A DNA stretch of 16,651 nt from 2-12-FULL-40-12 sp964518135 (GTDB lineage Bacteria > Patescibacteriota > Minisyncoccia > Minisyncoccales > 2-12-FULL-40-12). Below are positions 1 through 6,365 of the stretch, piece by piece. The stretch lies in assembly GCA_964518135.1 (NCBI GenBank), contig CAZFEY010000013.1, positions 1 to 16,651 of the forward strand, written 5' to 3'. The notes under the pieces are model-generated. The model saw nothing but the letters and a program-made list of their open reading frames with translations. It did no database searches and was not told the origin of the DNA. Numbering within the stretch: position 1 is the first letter of the stretch; each line of letters starts with the position of its first letter. The translations under genes and the position numbers were made by a program.

Positions 1-1044
1 GTTGCCATTTTGGAAACGGAGAGGCAGAATCCGAAGGCCAACGGACCGCTTTTTAAAGTTTTATCAAGTGTCGTTTCGTCTCAAGTTGAAATCCATAAAA
101 AATACGGGGGTGTTTTTCCTTTTTTGGCAAAAAGAGAGCACCAGCGAAACCTGCCCATAGTTCTTAAAAAGGCATTAAAAAAAGCGGGTTTCACAATTAA
201 CAATTATCAATCAACAATCAACAAAAGAATTGACTTGATTGCTGTTACTGTTGGACCCGGCTTAGAGCCTTGTCTATGGGTAGGTGTTAATTTTGCAAAG
301 GAGCTAGCGGAAAAAATGGATTTGCCTATCGTTCCAGTGGATCACATTGAGGCGCATATCCTTTCTAACTTCTTGGCCATGCCCGATCCTAAAAAACAAA
401 TTTTCCCGGCGATGTGCTTGATTGTAAGCGGCGGGCACACTCAATTGGTTTTAATGCGAGACCATAAAAAATACAAACTTATCGGCGAGACACTAGATGA
501 CGCGGCTGGCGAATGTTTTGACAAAACAGCCAGAATTTTAGGACTTGAATATCCCGGTGGATTAACCATCGCGAAGGAAGCCGCGAAATTCAAAGGAGGT
601 AATTACAAAATTATGACCAAATTACCGCGCCCTATGATATACCAAAAAAATTATAATTTCAGTTTTTCCGGTCTGAAAACCGCTGTGTTGTATTACCTCC
701 AAAAAATGAATCAGAAAACAAAAAAGGATAAATTGTTTATAATAGAGATGTGCAATGAAATACAGCAATCCATTATTGATGTCCTCGTGAAAAAAACTAT
801 CAATGCGACAAAAGAGTATAATGTAAAATCGATCATTCTGGGCGGGGGCGTATCTGCAAACGAAGAATTAAAAAATCAGCTAAGAAACGAGGCCACAAAA
901 ATGAATATAGGTTTTTTGGCGCCAGAAAAATCATTATCTACAGACAATGCTGTGATGATAGGAATATCAGCCTTCTTTAATCAGAACAAGAAAACTAAAA
1001 ATTGGAAAGAAATTAAAGCCGATGCTAATTTGCGAATAGCCTAA
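1..1044 (+). CDS. tsaD: tRNA N6-threonylcarbamoyladenosine synthase subunit TsaD (5'-truncated by window edge)
   Basis: TsaD is the ASKHA-fold, metal-dependent transferase that, with TsaB and TsaE, moves the threonylcarbamoyl group from threonylcarbamoyl-AMP to A37 of ANN-decoding tRNAs in the cytoplasm. The reading frame is open back to base 1. The first visible residues (VAILE) match the family just after the IETSCDETA segment, so roughly 15-20 N-terminal residues lie outside the window and the TTG at base 10 is not the true start. Visible family blocks in order are KYGGVFPFLAKREH, AVTVGPGL, the metal-binding HIEAH (near bases 343-357), IVSGGHTQLV, DDAAGECFDKTARILGL, the FSFSGLKTAV block, ILGGGVSANEEL and STDNAVMIG with its metal-binding Asp. 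An unusual TINN/STIN stretch encoded by a simple AT-rich repeat (bases 193-224) sits just before AVTVGPGL. The valS start codon follows three bases after the stop, suggesting co-transcription. Identification is firm. Confidence 0.96.
   Translation, partial: VAILETERQNPKANGPLFKVLSSVVSSQVEIHKKYGGVFPFLAKREHQRNLPIVLKKALKKAGFTINNYQSTINKRIDLIAVTVGPGLEPCLWVGVNFAKELAEKMDLPIVPVDHIEAHILSNFLAMPDPKKQIFPAMCLIVSGGHTQLVLMRDHKKYKLIGETLDDAAGECFDKTARILGLEYPGGLTIAKEAAKFKGGNYKIMTKLPRPMIYQKNYNFSFSGLKTAVLYYLQKMNQKTKKDKLFIIEMCNEIQQSIIDVLVKKTINATKEYNVKSIILGGGVSANEELKNQLRNEATKMNIGFLAPEKSLSTDNAVMIGISAFFNQNKKTKNWKEIKADANLRIA
193..224 (+). repeat. AT-rich CAATTAAC/CAATCAAC simple repeat inside tsaD
   Basis: A degenerate run of CAATTAAC, CAATTATC, AATCAACA and ATCAAC units is read in frame as T-I-N-N-Y-Q-S-T-I-N in TsaD. 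It falls between the helix containing LKKAGF and the strand RIDLIAVT, a surface-loop position where TsaD homologues normally have a shorter linker. A related sequence on the opposite strand occurs at 8203-8228. The repetition is seen directly. That it is a dispersed family of this genome is inference. Confidence 0.55.
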
Positions 1045-1047
1045 AAA

Positions 1048-3219
1048 ATGGATAAAGAAAAAACCAAACCATACGATCACAGAGAGGTAGAGGAAAAAAT
1101 TTATAAACTCTGGGAAAAATCCGGCTTTTTTAATCCGGACAGGTTACCCAGAAGACACAAAATCCCCTTTTCTATGGTCTTGCCTCCGCCGAACGTTACC
1201 GGCGCGCTTCATATGGGATCGGCTTTAATGTTGGCAATAGAAGATATTATGATTCGCTTTGAAAGGATGCGCGGCAAGAAAACTCTTTGGTTGCCAGGCA
1301 CCGATCATGCCGCCATTGCCACCGAAACTAAATTTTTAAAAGAGAAAAAAATATTAAAAAGCGAATACAAAGACAAAAGGGAAGAATTTTTCAATCTTGT
1401 TAATCAATACGCGCTACAAAACCAAAAAATTATTATAAACCAGATGCGCGCCATGGGCGCTTCACTTGATTGGTCCCGCTTAAAATACACTCTAGACAGA
1501 GAACGAATCGAAGCCGTACAAGAAGCTTTTATCAGAATGCATAAGGCTGGCTTGATCTATATTGGCAAGGGAAAAGTAGTAAACTGGGATCCTAAGGCCC
1601 AAACCGTAATAAATGACGAAGAGATTGAGTATGAGTCTGGCAAGGCTATTTTGTATACTTTCCGCTATTCAAAAAAGTTCCCTATCGCTATATCAACCAC
1701 AAGACCGGAAACAAAAGTGGGAGATACTGCGGTTGCAGTTAATCCTGACGATCAAAGATACAAACAATACATTGGAAAAACATACGGTATTGATTTTGCC
1801 GGAACAAAACTATCCATTCAAATCATAGGCGATCCTTCGGTTGATCAAGATTTTGGCACTGGGGCTTTGGGCGTTACTCCTTACCACAGCAAAACCGATG
1901 AAGAAATTGCTGACCGCCACGGCTTAAAACGCATTCAGGTTATAAACGAACAAGACCGCATGAATGAGAATGCGGGGATACTAAATGGCCTAAAAGTTGA
2001 AGAGGCTAAACAGCGAATAGTCCAATGGCTCACTGAAAATAATTTATTGGAAAAACAGTCAGAAATCGAACAGAATATGCCAAAATCCCAAAGATCTGGC
2101 GGCAAAATAGAGTTTTTACCAAAAAGGCACCAGTTTTTTGTAAGCGTTGATAAACCGATACAAGAACGCGGCAATAAAAGTCTGAAAGAATTAATGAAAG
2201 AATCTGTCGCGTCTGGAAAAATCAGAATAATACCAGAACGATTTGAGAAAAACTATTTGGACTGGATAGATAATTTACGGGATTGGAGCATTTCCAGGCA
2301 AATATGGTATGGCCACAGAATTCCCGCTTGGTACAAACCGCCTGCACCAGAAGAAACCGACGAACTAGAATATAAGGTTCAAAAAGAAAAACCCGGAAGA
2401 GATTGGCAACAATTTCCCGACACCCTGGACACTTGGTTTTCTTCGGGGCTTTGGACGTTCTCAACCTTAGGATGGCCCAAGAGAACTCGCGACCTTGAAA
2501 CATATCACCCGACCGATGTCTTGGAAACTGCTTATGATATTTTATTCTTCTGGGTTGCTCGAATGATATTGATGAGCCAATTTTTACTTGGCGACATCCC
2601 ATTCAAAAATGTTTATATGCATGGTCTTGTGCGCGATGAAAAAAACCGCAAAATATCAAAGTCCCTTGGCAATAATATTGACCCGGTAGACATAATTACG
2701 ATATATGGAGCCGATGCAGTTCGAATGGCGATGATTATTGGAACAAGTGCGGGAAACGACAGTAAAATCTCTCAAGAGAAATTTAAAGCATATAAACATT
2801 TTGCGAATAAAATATGGAACGCCTCAAAATTCGTAATGGAAAATTCTAAAGGGATTCTAAATAATAAAAAAATGGAACCAGACGACTGGGGCAAGAAGAA
2901 TTTAGAAAACCTTAAAGAAAATATTAAAGATATTACAAAAGATTTGGAGGAATTCCGTTTTTATTTAGCGGCTGAAAAAATTTATCACTATTTCTGGCAT
3001 ACTTTTTGCGACAAAATTATAGAGGAAAGCAAGGCAAAACTCAAAAGCGCAGATCTCAAAGAAATAAACTCAACTAAATTTGTTTTGATGGAAATTCTGA
3101 CCACCTCATTGAAATTACTACATCCATTTATGCCTTTTATAACGGAGGAAATTTACCAAACGCTTCCATTGAAACGAAAAGAGAAATGTTTAATGATTGA
3201 AAAATGGCCAACAGCGTAA
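1048..3219 (+). CDS. valS: Valyl-tRNA synthetase (compact form)
   Basis: This class Ia synthetase charges tRNA-Val in the cytoplasm. The HIGH signature is HMGS (residues 55-58, in PPPNVTGALHMGS) and KMSKS is KISKS (536-540). GTDHAAIATE (85-94) is typical of ValRS. The CP1 editing domain is present: the Thr-rich TTRPETKVGDTAV is at 218-230 and DFGTGALGVTPYHSKTD (269-285) keeps the downstream Asp. RDWSISRQIWYGHRIPAWY (412-430) has Ser where most ValRS have Cys, and LDTWFSSGLW (461-470) follows. The 723 residues are short against about 880-950 in model bacteria. The protein stops soon after the anticodon-binding helices (HPFMPFITEEIYQ), so the C-terminal coiled-coil arm is absent. The ATG lies 3 nt after tsaD with no evident Shine-Dalgarno, and the 3' end overlaps the next gene by 16 nt. 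Confidence 0.96.
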   Translation: MDKEKTKPYDHREVEEKIYKLWEKSGFFNPDRLPRRHKIPFSMVLPPPNVTGALHMGSALMLAIEDIMIRFERMRGKKTLWLPGTDHAAIATETKFLKEKKILKSEYKDKREEFFNLVNQYALQNQKIIINQMRAMGASLDWSRLKYTLDRERIEAVQEAFIRMHKAGLIYIGKGKVVNWDPKAQTVINDEEIEYESGKAILYTFRYSKKFPIAISTTRPETKVGDTAVAVNPDDQRYKQYIGKTYGIDFAGTKLSIQIIGDPSVDQDFGTGALGVTPYHSKTDEEIADRHGLKRIQVINEQDRMNENAGILNGLKVEEAKQRIVQWLTENNLLEKQSEIEQNMPKSQRSGGKIEFLPKRHQFFVSVDKPIQERGNKSLKELMKESVASGKIRIIPERFEKNYLDWIDNLRDWSISRQIWYGHRIPAWYKPPAPEETDELEYKVQKEKPGRDWQQFPDTLDTWFSSGLWTFSTLGWPKRTRDLETYHPTDVLETAYDILFFWVARMILMSQFLLGDIPFKNVYMHGLVRDEKNRKISKSLGNNIDPVDIITIYGADAVRMAMIIGTSAGNDSKISQEKFKAYKHFANKIWNASKFVMENSKGILNNKKMEPDDWGKKNLENLKENIKDITKDLEEFRFYLAAEKIYHYFWHTFCDKIIEESKAKLKSADLKEINSTKFVLMEILTTSLKLLHPFMPFITEEIYQTLPLKRKEKCLMIEKWPTA

Positions 3220-3935
3220 TAAATTATATTATCCTGTCAATATTTGCCGTAGCGCCAAGTATTATTTGGCTACTTTATTTTATAAAAAAAGACCTCCACC
3301 CCGAACCCAGACATGAAATACTTAGAATTTTCTTTTATGGCGCGTTAGCAACTTTTCCCGCAATAATAATTGAGCTCGGCATCAACAAAGCAGGGACAAC
3401 TCTTCATACCTACCTTCCATCTTTTATAGCGGTAATTCCAATTTATGCCGCGATAGCTCTGACAGAGGAAACGTTAAAATATTTAGTGGTCAAAGACAAA
3501 TCTTTAAAAAATCCAGAATGCAACGAACCTGTGGATATTATGATATACATGATGTCGTCGGCCATGGGGTTTGCGGCTGTGGAAAATATCTTGGTACTGT
3601 CTTCTTACACGCTACAAGATGTTTTTGTTATTTCCGTTGTAAGATTTGTAGGTGCAACTTTATTACATGCCCTGGCGTCGGGCCTCGTCGGTTATTATGT
3701 GGCTATATCCTTTTTTAAACTAAGCTCAAAAAAAATGATAGTATTCTGGGGCTTAATCATTGCTAGCGCCTTGCATGCGGTTTTCAATTTCTCTATAATG
3801 GCAATAGAAGAAGATTCTAGATATATAATTCTTGGAGCAATCTTGATTCTATTATTGGCGGAGGTTGTTGCGATATGTCTTCGCAAGCTTAACAAAATAA
3901 ACAAGCTTGATTCCTTCGGAAATAAACGAGTTTGA
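3204..3935 (+). CDS. PrsW-family intramembrane protease
   Basis: This polytopic membrane protein of 243 residues has about seven hydrophobic segments and the PrsW/CPBP-like motif set. These are APSIIWLLYFIKKDLHPEP (residues 17-35), ALTEETLKYLVV with the paired glutamates E88 and E89, GFAAVEN (122-128), RFVGATLLHALASGLVGY with H155, and ALHAVFN with H191 and N195. Family knowledge: PrsW proteases cleave membrane-anchored anti-sigma factors, and the Glu pair and histidines form the catalytic site. The substrate here is unknown and no anti-sigma factor is nearby. The ATG lies inside the end of valS in another frame (16-nt overlap), which suggests translational coupling. The start is supported because the conserved first helix begins right after it. 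The last residues (NKLDSFGNKRV) are encoded by the first copies of a 25-bp tandem repeat and are probably not functional. Confidence 0.88.
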   Translation: MANSVINYIILSIFAVAPSIIWLLYFIKKDLHPEPRHEILRIFFYGALATFPAIIIELGINKAGTTLHTYLPSFIAVIPIYAAIALTEETLKYLVVKDKSLKNPECNEPVDIMIYMMSSAMGFAAVENILVLSSYTLQDVFVISVVRFVGATLLHALASGLVGYYVAISFFKLSSKKMIVFWGLIIASALHAVFNFSIMAIEEDSRYIILGAILILLLAEVVAICLRKLNKINKLDSFGNKRV

Positions 3936-3997
3936 TTCCTTCGGAAATAAACGAGTTTGATTCCTTCGGAAATAAACAAGTTTGTTCCTAACGGAAT
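3899..3997. repeat. 25-bp tandem repeat, four copies, running through the prsW stop codon
   Basis: Four direct copies occupy 3899-3923, 3924-3948, 3949-3973 and a degenerate 24-nt copy at 3974-3997. Copies 2 and 3 are identical and copy 1 differs at two bases. Each carries the core GTTTGATTCCTTCGG followed by AAATAAAC, which can fold as an imperfect hairpin (GTTT..TTCC / GGAA..AAAC, loop TTC). The TGA stop of the upstream gene (3933-3935) lies in copy 2. Since 25 is not a multiple of three, successive copies are read in different frames. The array fills most of the gap before hsp20. A role as terminator, RNA-stability element or simple slippage product cannot be decided from sequence alone. 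Confidence 0.85.
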
Positions 3998-4027
3998 AAC
4001 TAAAACACACTAAACAATATAATAAAT

Positions 4028-4672
4028 ATGCCTTCATTTTTTGAAAAACTTAAAGGCGTCACCCACGACGCCCAAGACACTGAAGATTTAGAGGAATCTG
4101 GCGTGATTGAAGAAAAACTACCGGAAGAAAAAATCACCAGAGAAGAACCGGCAAAAGAAAACGCCGAAATAGAATTAGTAGACGCTAGGTCCAAAAAGGT
4201 AAGAAAAACTAGATCTAAAAAAGAAGAGGCTACAAAGGCAGTCACGTCTCTTTCTATTGCAACTCCTATTGCAACGCAGAGCGCAGATAAGGAAAAAGAA
4301 ATCCCATTGCCCAAAGCTAAAAACATTAAAGAGAAAAAATGGCCAGAACCAGAAGGACAATTGGCGGTCGATGTTTATCAAACCGATGACGAACTTATAA
4401 TTCAATCTGCGATCGCCGGCATAAAGCCCGGAGATCTCGATATTACGGCGCAAGGAGATACAGTTGTTATCCGAGGCATTAGAGAAAATGGACGCAATGA
4501 AGAAAAAAATTACTTCTATAAAGAGTGTTTTTGGGGAAAATTCTCTAGGGAAATAATTCTGCCAATAGAAGCTGACGCTGCCAGGGCCGAAGCCTCAATG
4601 ACCGATGGAGTTTTAACAATAAGAATACCAAAAATCGAAAAAGGCAAAACCAAAAAAATAGTCATACAGTAA
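4028..4672 (+). CDS. Small heat-shock protein Hsp20 / alpha-crystallin family with long charged N-terminal arm
   Basis: This is an ATP-independent chaperone that binds unfolding proteins in the cytoplasm. The alpha-crystallin domain spans about residues 111-203, beginning VDVYQTDDELII. It includes AGIKPGDLDI, a WGKFSREIILP block and the signature A-S-M-T-D-G-V-L (189-196) leading into TIRIPK. The C-terminal tail is short and ends KKIVIQ, without a clear separate IxI motif. At 214 residues it is longer than the usual 140-160 because of an arm of about 105 residues rich in Glu and Lys (for example EEKLPEEKITREEPAKE, then KKVRKTRSKKEE), probably disordered. The ATG (MPSFFEKLKG) is preceded by no Shine-Dalgarno. 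A TATAAT at 4018-4023 is only 4 nt away, too close for a normal start site. No CIRCE inverted repeat is seen upstream. The gene is closed by the terminator at 4691. Confidence 0.92.
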   Translation: MPSFFEKLKGVTHDAQDTEDLEESGVIEEKLPEEKITREEPAKENAEIELVDARSKKVRKTRSKKEEATKAVTSLSIATPIATQSADKEKEIPLPKAKNIKEKKWPEPEGQLAVDVYQTDDELIIQSAIAGIKPGDLDITAQGDTVVIRGIRENGRNEEKNYFYKECFWGKFSREIILPIEADAARAEASMTDGVLTIRIPKIEKGKTKKIVIQ

Positions 4673-4690
4673 AAATCATCTTTAAAAACT

Positions 4691-4717
4691 AAAACCGCCA
4701 TCATTGTGGCGGTTTTT
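4691..4717. terminator. Bidirectional intrinsic terminator between convergent hsp20 and epimerase genes
   Basis: A perfect 10-bp stem, AAAACCGCCA (4691-4700) with TGGCGGTTTT (4707-4716), encloses the 6-nt loop TCATTG. On the + strand it ends in TTTTT. On the - strand the A-rich flank 4684-4694 gives a U-rich tail. It lies 18 nt after the hsp20 stop and 24 nt beyond the stop of the facing epimerase gene, so it can terminate both. Confidence 0.88.
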
Positions 4718-4739
4718 GATTAGATTACGGTTAATATGG

Positions 4740-5624
4740 TTAACATAGAGTTAAGCTTATGCCCTCTCTAAAGGTTAAAGGATTATAGCTAAGATCTTTT
4801 CTTGTCTCGGAAATATCTAGAGGCCGATTCTGTAACCATTTATCAACTTGAAATAGGTCTAATGGAAAACGAGGAAATATCTTCTTGTACAAAAGAAATG
4901 CGGGAACGAATAAACTTCCGGGAACAGGAACGACGATCCGACGAAGCCCCAGGGTCTTACTGATAATCCTAAATATTTCAGGGAGATCGTGGAAAGATCC
5001 TCCTGGTAAATTATACATCTTGCGACTTGCCAAAGAATTACCTATCGCACTATTAATAGCTACTGCCACATCACCAACGTAAACTGGATCCATACCGCAC
5101 TTAACTACCGGTATGATTGGCATCTTTTTTACAAGAGACACGAGATCCACAAAATTCTTGGTGTCGCCAGGCCCATAAATAGGCGTAGGTCTAAAAATTG
5201 TAAAATTTAAGTTAGAACTTCGAATAATATTCTCACATATTAACTTAGTTTCTCTGTATGGATGCGTTAAATTATACATAACCAGATCTGTGCTCGTAAA
5301 AATAAACCTTCTAATGCCGTGTTTTTCGGCGAGCTCAACGAGATTTTTTGTTCCGTTAACGTTGACTTCTAAAAAATCGTTGTTTCTGGGAGATTTTATT
5401 ACAGCGGCAAGATGGATTATCGTATCAATACTGTTTTCAGAAAATACCTTGGCGAGCGCATTATAATCCCTAATGTCTCCGTAGCTTATTTCGACCCCAT
5501 CTAATCGATGGGGAGCTTGGCCATAAACCAAACAACGAATATTGAAATCTTTGTTCTCTTTTAATTTGTTGATGATATGTTTTCCTAAAAAACCTGACGC
5601 TCCGGTAATAAAAATATTATTCAT
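4740..5624 (-). CDS. NAD(P)-dependent epimerase/dehydratase (extended SDR family)
   Basis: This Rossmann-fold extended short-chain dehydrogenase/reductase has 294 residues. The N-terminal nucleotide-binding loop is GASGFLG (8-14), followed by YGDIRD (48-53) and HLAAV (71-75). The active site shows S111/T112 and Y123-R-E-T-K127 (YxxxK), then FRPTPIYGPGD (144-154), all typical of sugar-nucleotide epimerases and dehydratases. The substrate cannot be told from sequence; UDP- or GDP-sugars are usual, but 3-beta-HSD-like and NDUFA9-like relatives share these motifs. It is divergent from the methyltransferase and GT-C genes at 5672-7862, with only 47 nt between start codons. That suggests a small sugar or envelope-glycan locus. 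The gene stops just beyond the shared terminator. Confidence 0.88.
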   Translation of the reverse strand: MNNIFITGASGFLGKHIINKLKENKDFNIRCLVYGQAPHRLDGVEISYGDIRDYNALAKVFSENSIDTIIHLAAVIKSPRNNDFLEVNVNGTKNLVELAEKHGIRRFIFTSTDLVMYNLTHPYRETKLICENIIRSSNLNFTIFRPTPIYGPGDTKNFVDLVSLVKKMPIIPVVKCGMDPVYVGDVAVAINSAIGNSLASRKMYNLPGGSFHDLPEIFRIISKTLGLRRIVVPVPGSLFVPAFLLYKKIFPRFPLDLFQVDKWLQNRPLDISETRKDLSYNPLTFREGISLTLC

Positions 5625-5633
5625 AGTTTTAGT

Positions 5634-5662
5634 TTGCTCTGTGTAAGATTTTGAATTATTAT
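5634..5662 (+). promoter_or_regulatory. Candidate promoter for the methyltransferase gene at 5672
   Basis: TTGCTC (5634-5639) and TATTAT (5657-5662, 5 of 6 matches to TATAAT) are separated by 17 nt. The -10 box ends 9 nt before the ATG, so the transcript would begin within about 3 nt of the start codon. No Shine-Dalgarno is visible, consistent with a leaderless or near-leaderless mRNA. The -35 match is weak. Confidence 0.4.
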
Positions 5663-5671
5663 TAATTCATT

Positions 5672-6355
5672 ATGGATTTCGATAAATTTAGCGGGAATTA
5701 TAGTGAAATTCTTAACAGAAATATCCGAATTTCTGGCGAATCGTCGGAATATTTTACAGAATATAAGGTGAAAACCTTAAAATCTTTCTACACCAGAAAT
5801 GGTATAAACGCAAGCGGCAAGATTCTTGATGTCGGTTGTGGAATAGGAAAAATCGAATATTTTTTGCCTGTATACTTCCCCAAATTGAAGATCTATGGCA
5901 TAGATCCGTCTGTCGAATCTATTGATACGGCTTCGTCAAAAAATCAAAACTGTATATTCCATGCCTATAATGGCATAGATATTCCATTTCAAAATAATTC
6001 CTTTGACGCCGCGATCCTCTCTAATGTGCTACATCATATCTTACCAATCGAAAGAAGAAAAAATATAGTCGAGATCTATCGAATATTAAATAAGAATGGG
6101 TATCTGTTTATCTTCGAGCATAATCCTTTTAATCCAGTTACTAGATATATAGTAAAAAATTGCGAATTTGATGCTGACGCACATCTTGTTAGTCAAAACA
6201 ATTGTATCAAGCTCTTAAAAGCATTGGGTTTCCAAATAGTTGAAGCGCGATACATTGTTTTTTTCCCAAAAGCATTAAAATTATTGAGACCCCTAGAAGA
6301 ACATTTAGGCTTCTTGCCTTTAGGAGCGCAATATTTTATAGCAGCGCAGAAATAA
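5672..6355 (+). CDS. Class I SAM-dependent methyltransferase
   Basis: This soluble protein of 227 residues has the class I Rossmann methyltransferase core. Motif I is ILDVGCGIGK (51-60), the acidic residue ending beta-2 is D78 in YGIDPS, and SFDAAILSNVLHHI (110-123) is the motif near strand 4 with the double His common in Methyltransf_11/UbiE-type enzymes. A following NGYLFIFEHNPFNP block matches the strand 5 region. The methyl acceptor is unknown. The gene lies directly upstream of a GT-C membrane protein (10-nt gap, same strand) and divergent from an SDR epimerase, so a sugar, polyprenol-linked glycan or lipid is a plausible acceptor. That is inference from context. Confidence 0.87.
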   Translation: MDFDKFSGNYSEILNRNIRISGESSEYFTEYKVKTLKSFYTRNGINASGKILDVGCGIGKIEYFLPVYFPKLKIYGIDPSVESIDTASSKNQNCIFHAYNGIDIPFQNNSFDAAILSNVLHHILPIERRKNIVEIYRILNKNGYLFIFEHNPFNPVTRYIVKNCEFDADAHLVSQNNCIKLLKALGFQIVEARYIVFFPKALKLLRPLEEHLGFLPLGAQYFIAAQK

Positions 6356-6365
6356 AACTAACCTT

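Noticed and set aside
10..12. TTG as the tsaD start codon
   Set aside because: The frame continues upstream with family-matching residues, and the conserved N-terminal block lies beyond the window edge.
3899..3997. CRISPR array
   Set aside because: Copies are directly abutting without spacers, and no cas genes are present.
4018..4023. TATAAT as the hsp20 -10 box
   Set aside because: It ends only 4 nt before the ATG, so the start site would fall inside the start codon, and no -35 is found at a suitable distance.
3695..4037. Minus-strand frames with repeated SEGIKLVYF-like peptides
   Set aside because: They arise because the 25-bp tandem repeat is stop-free in that direction; they overlap prsW and have no start signals or family resemblance.
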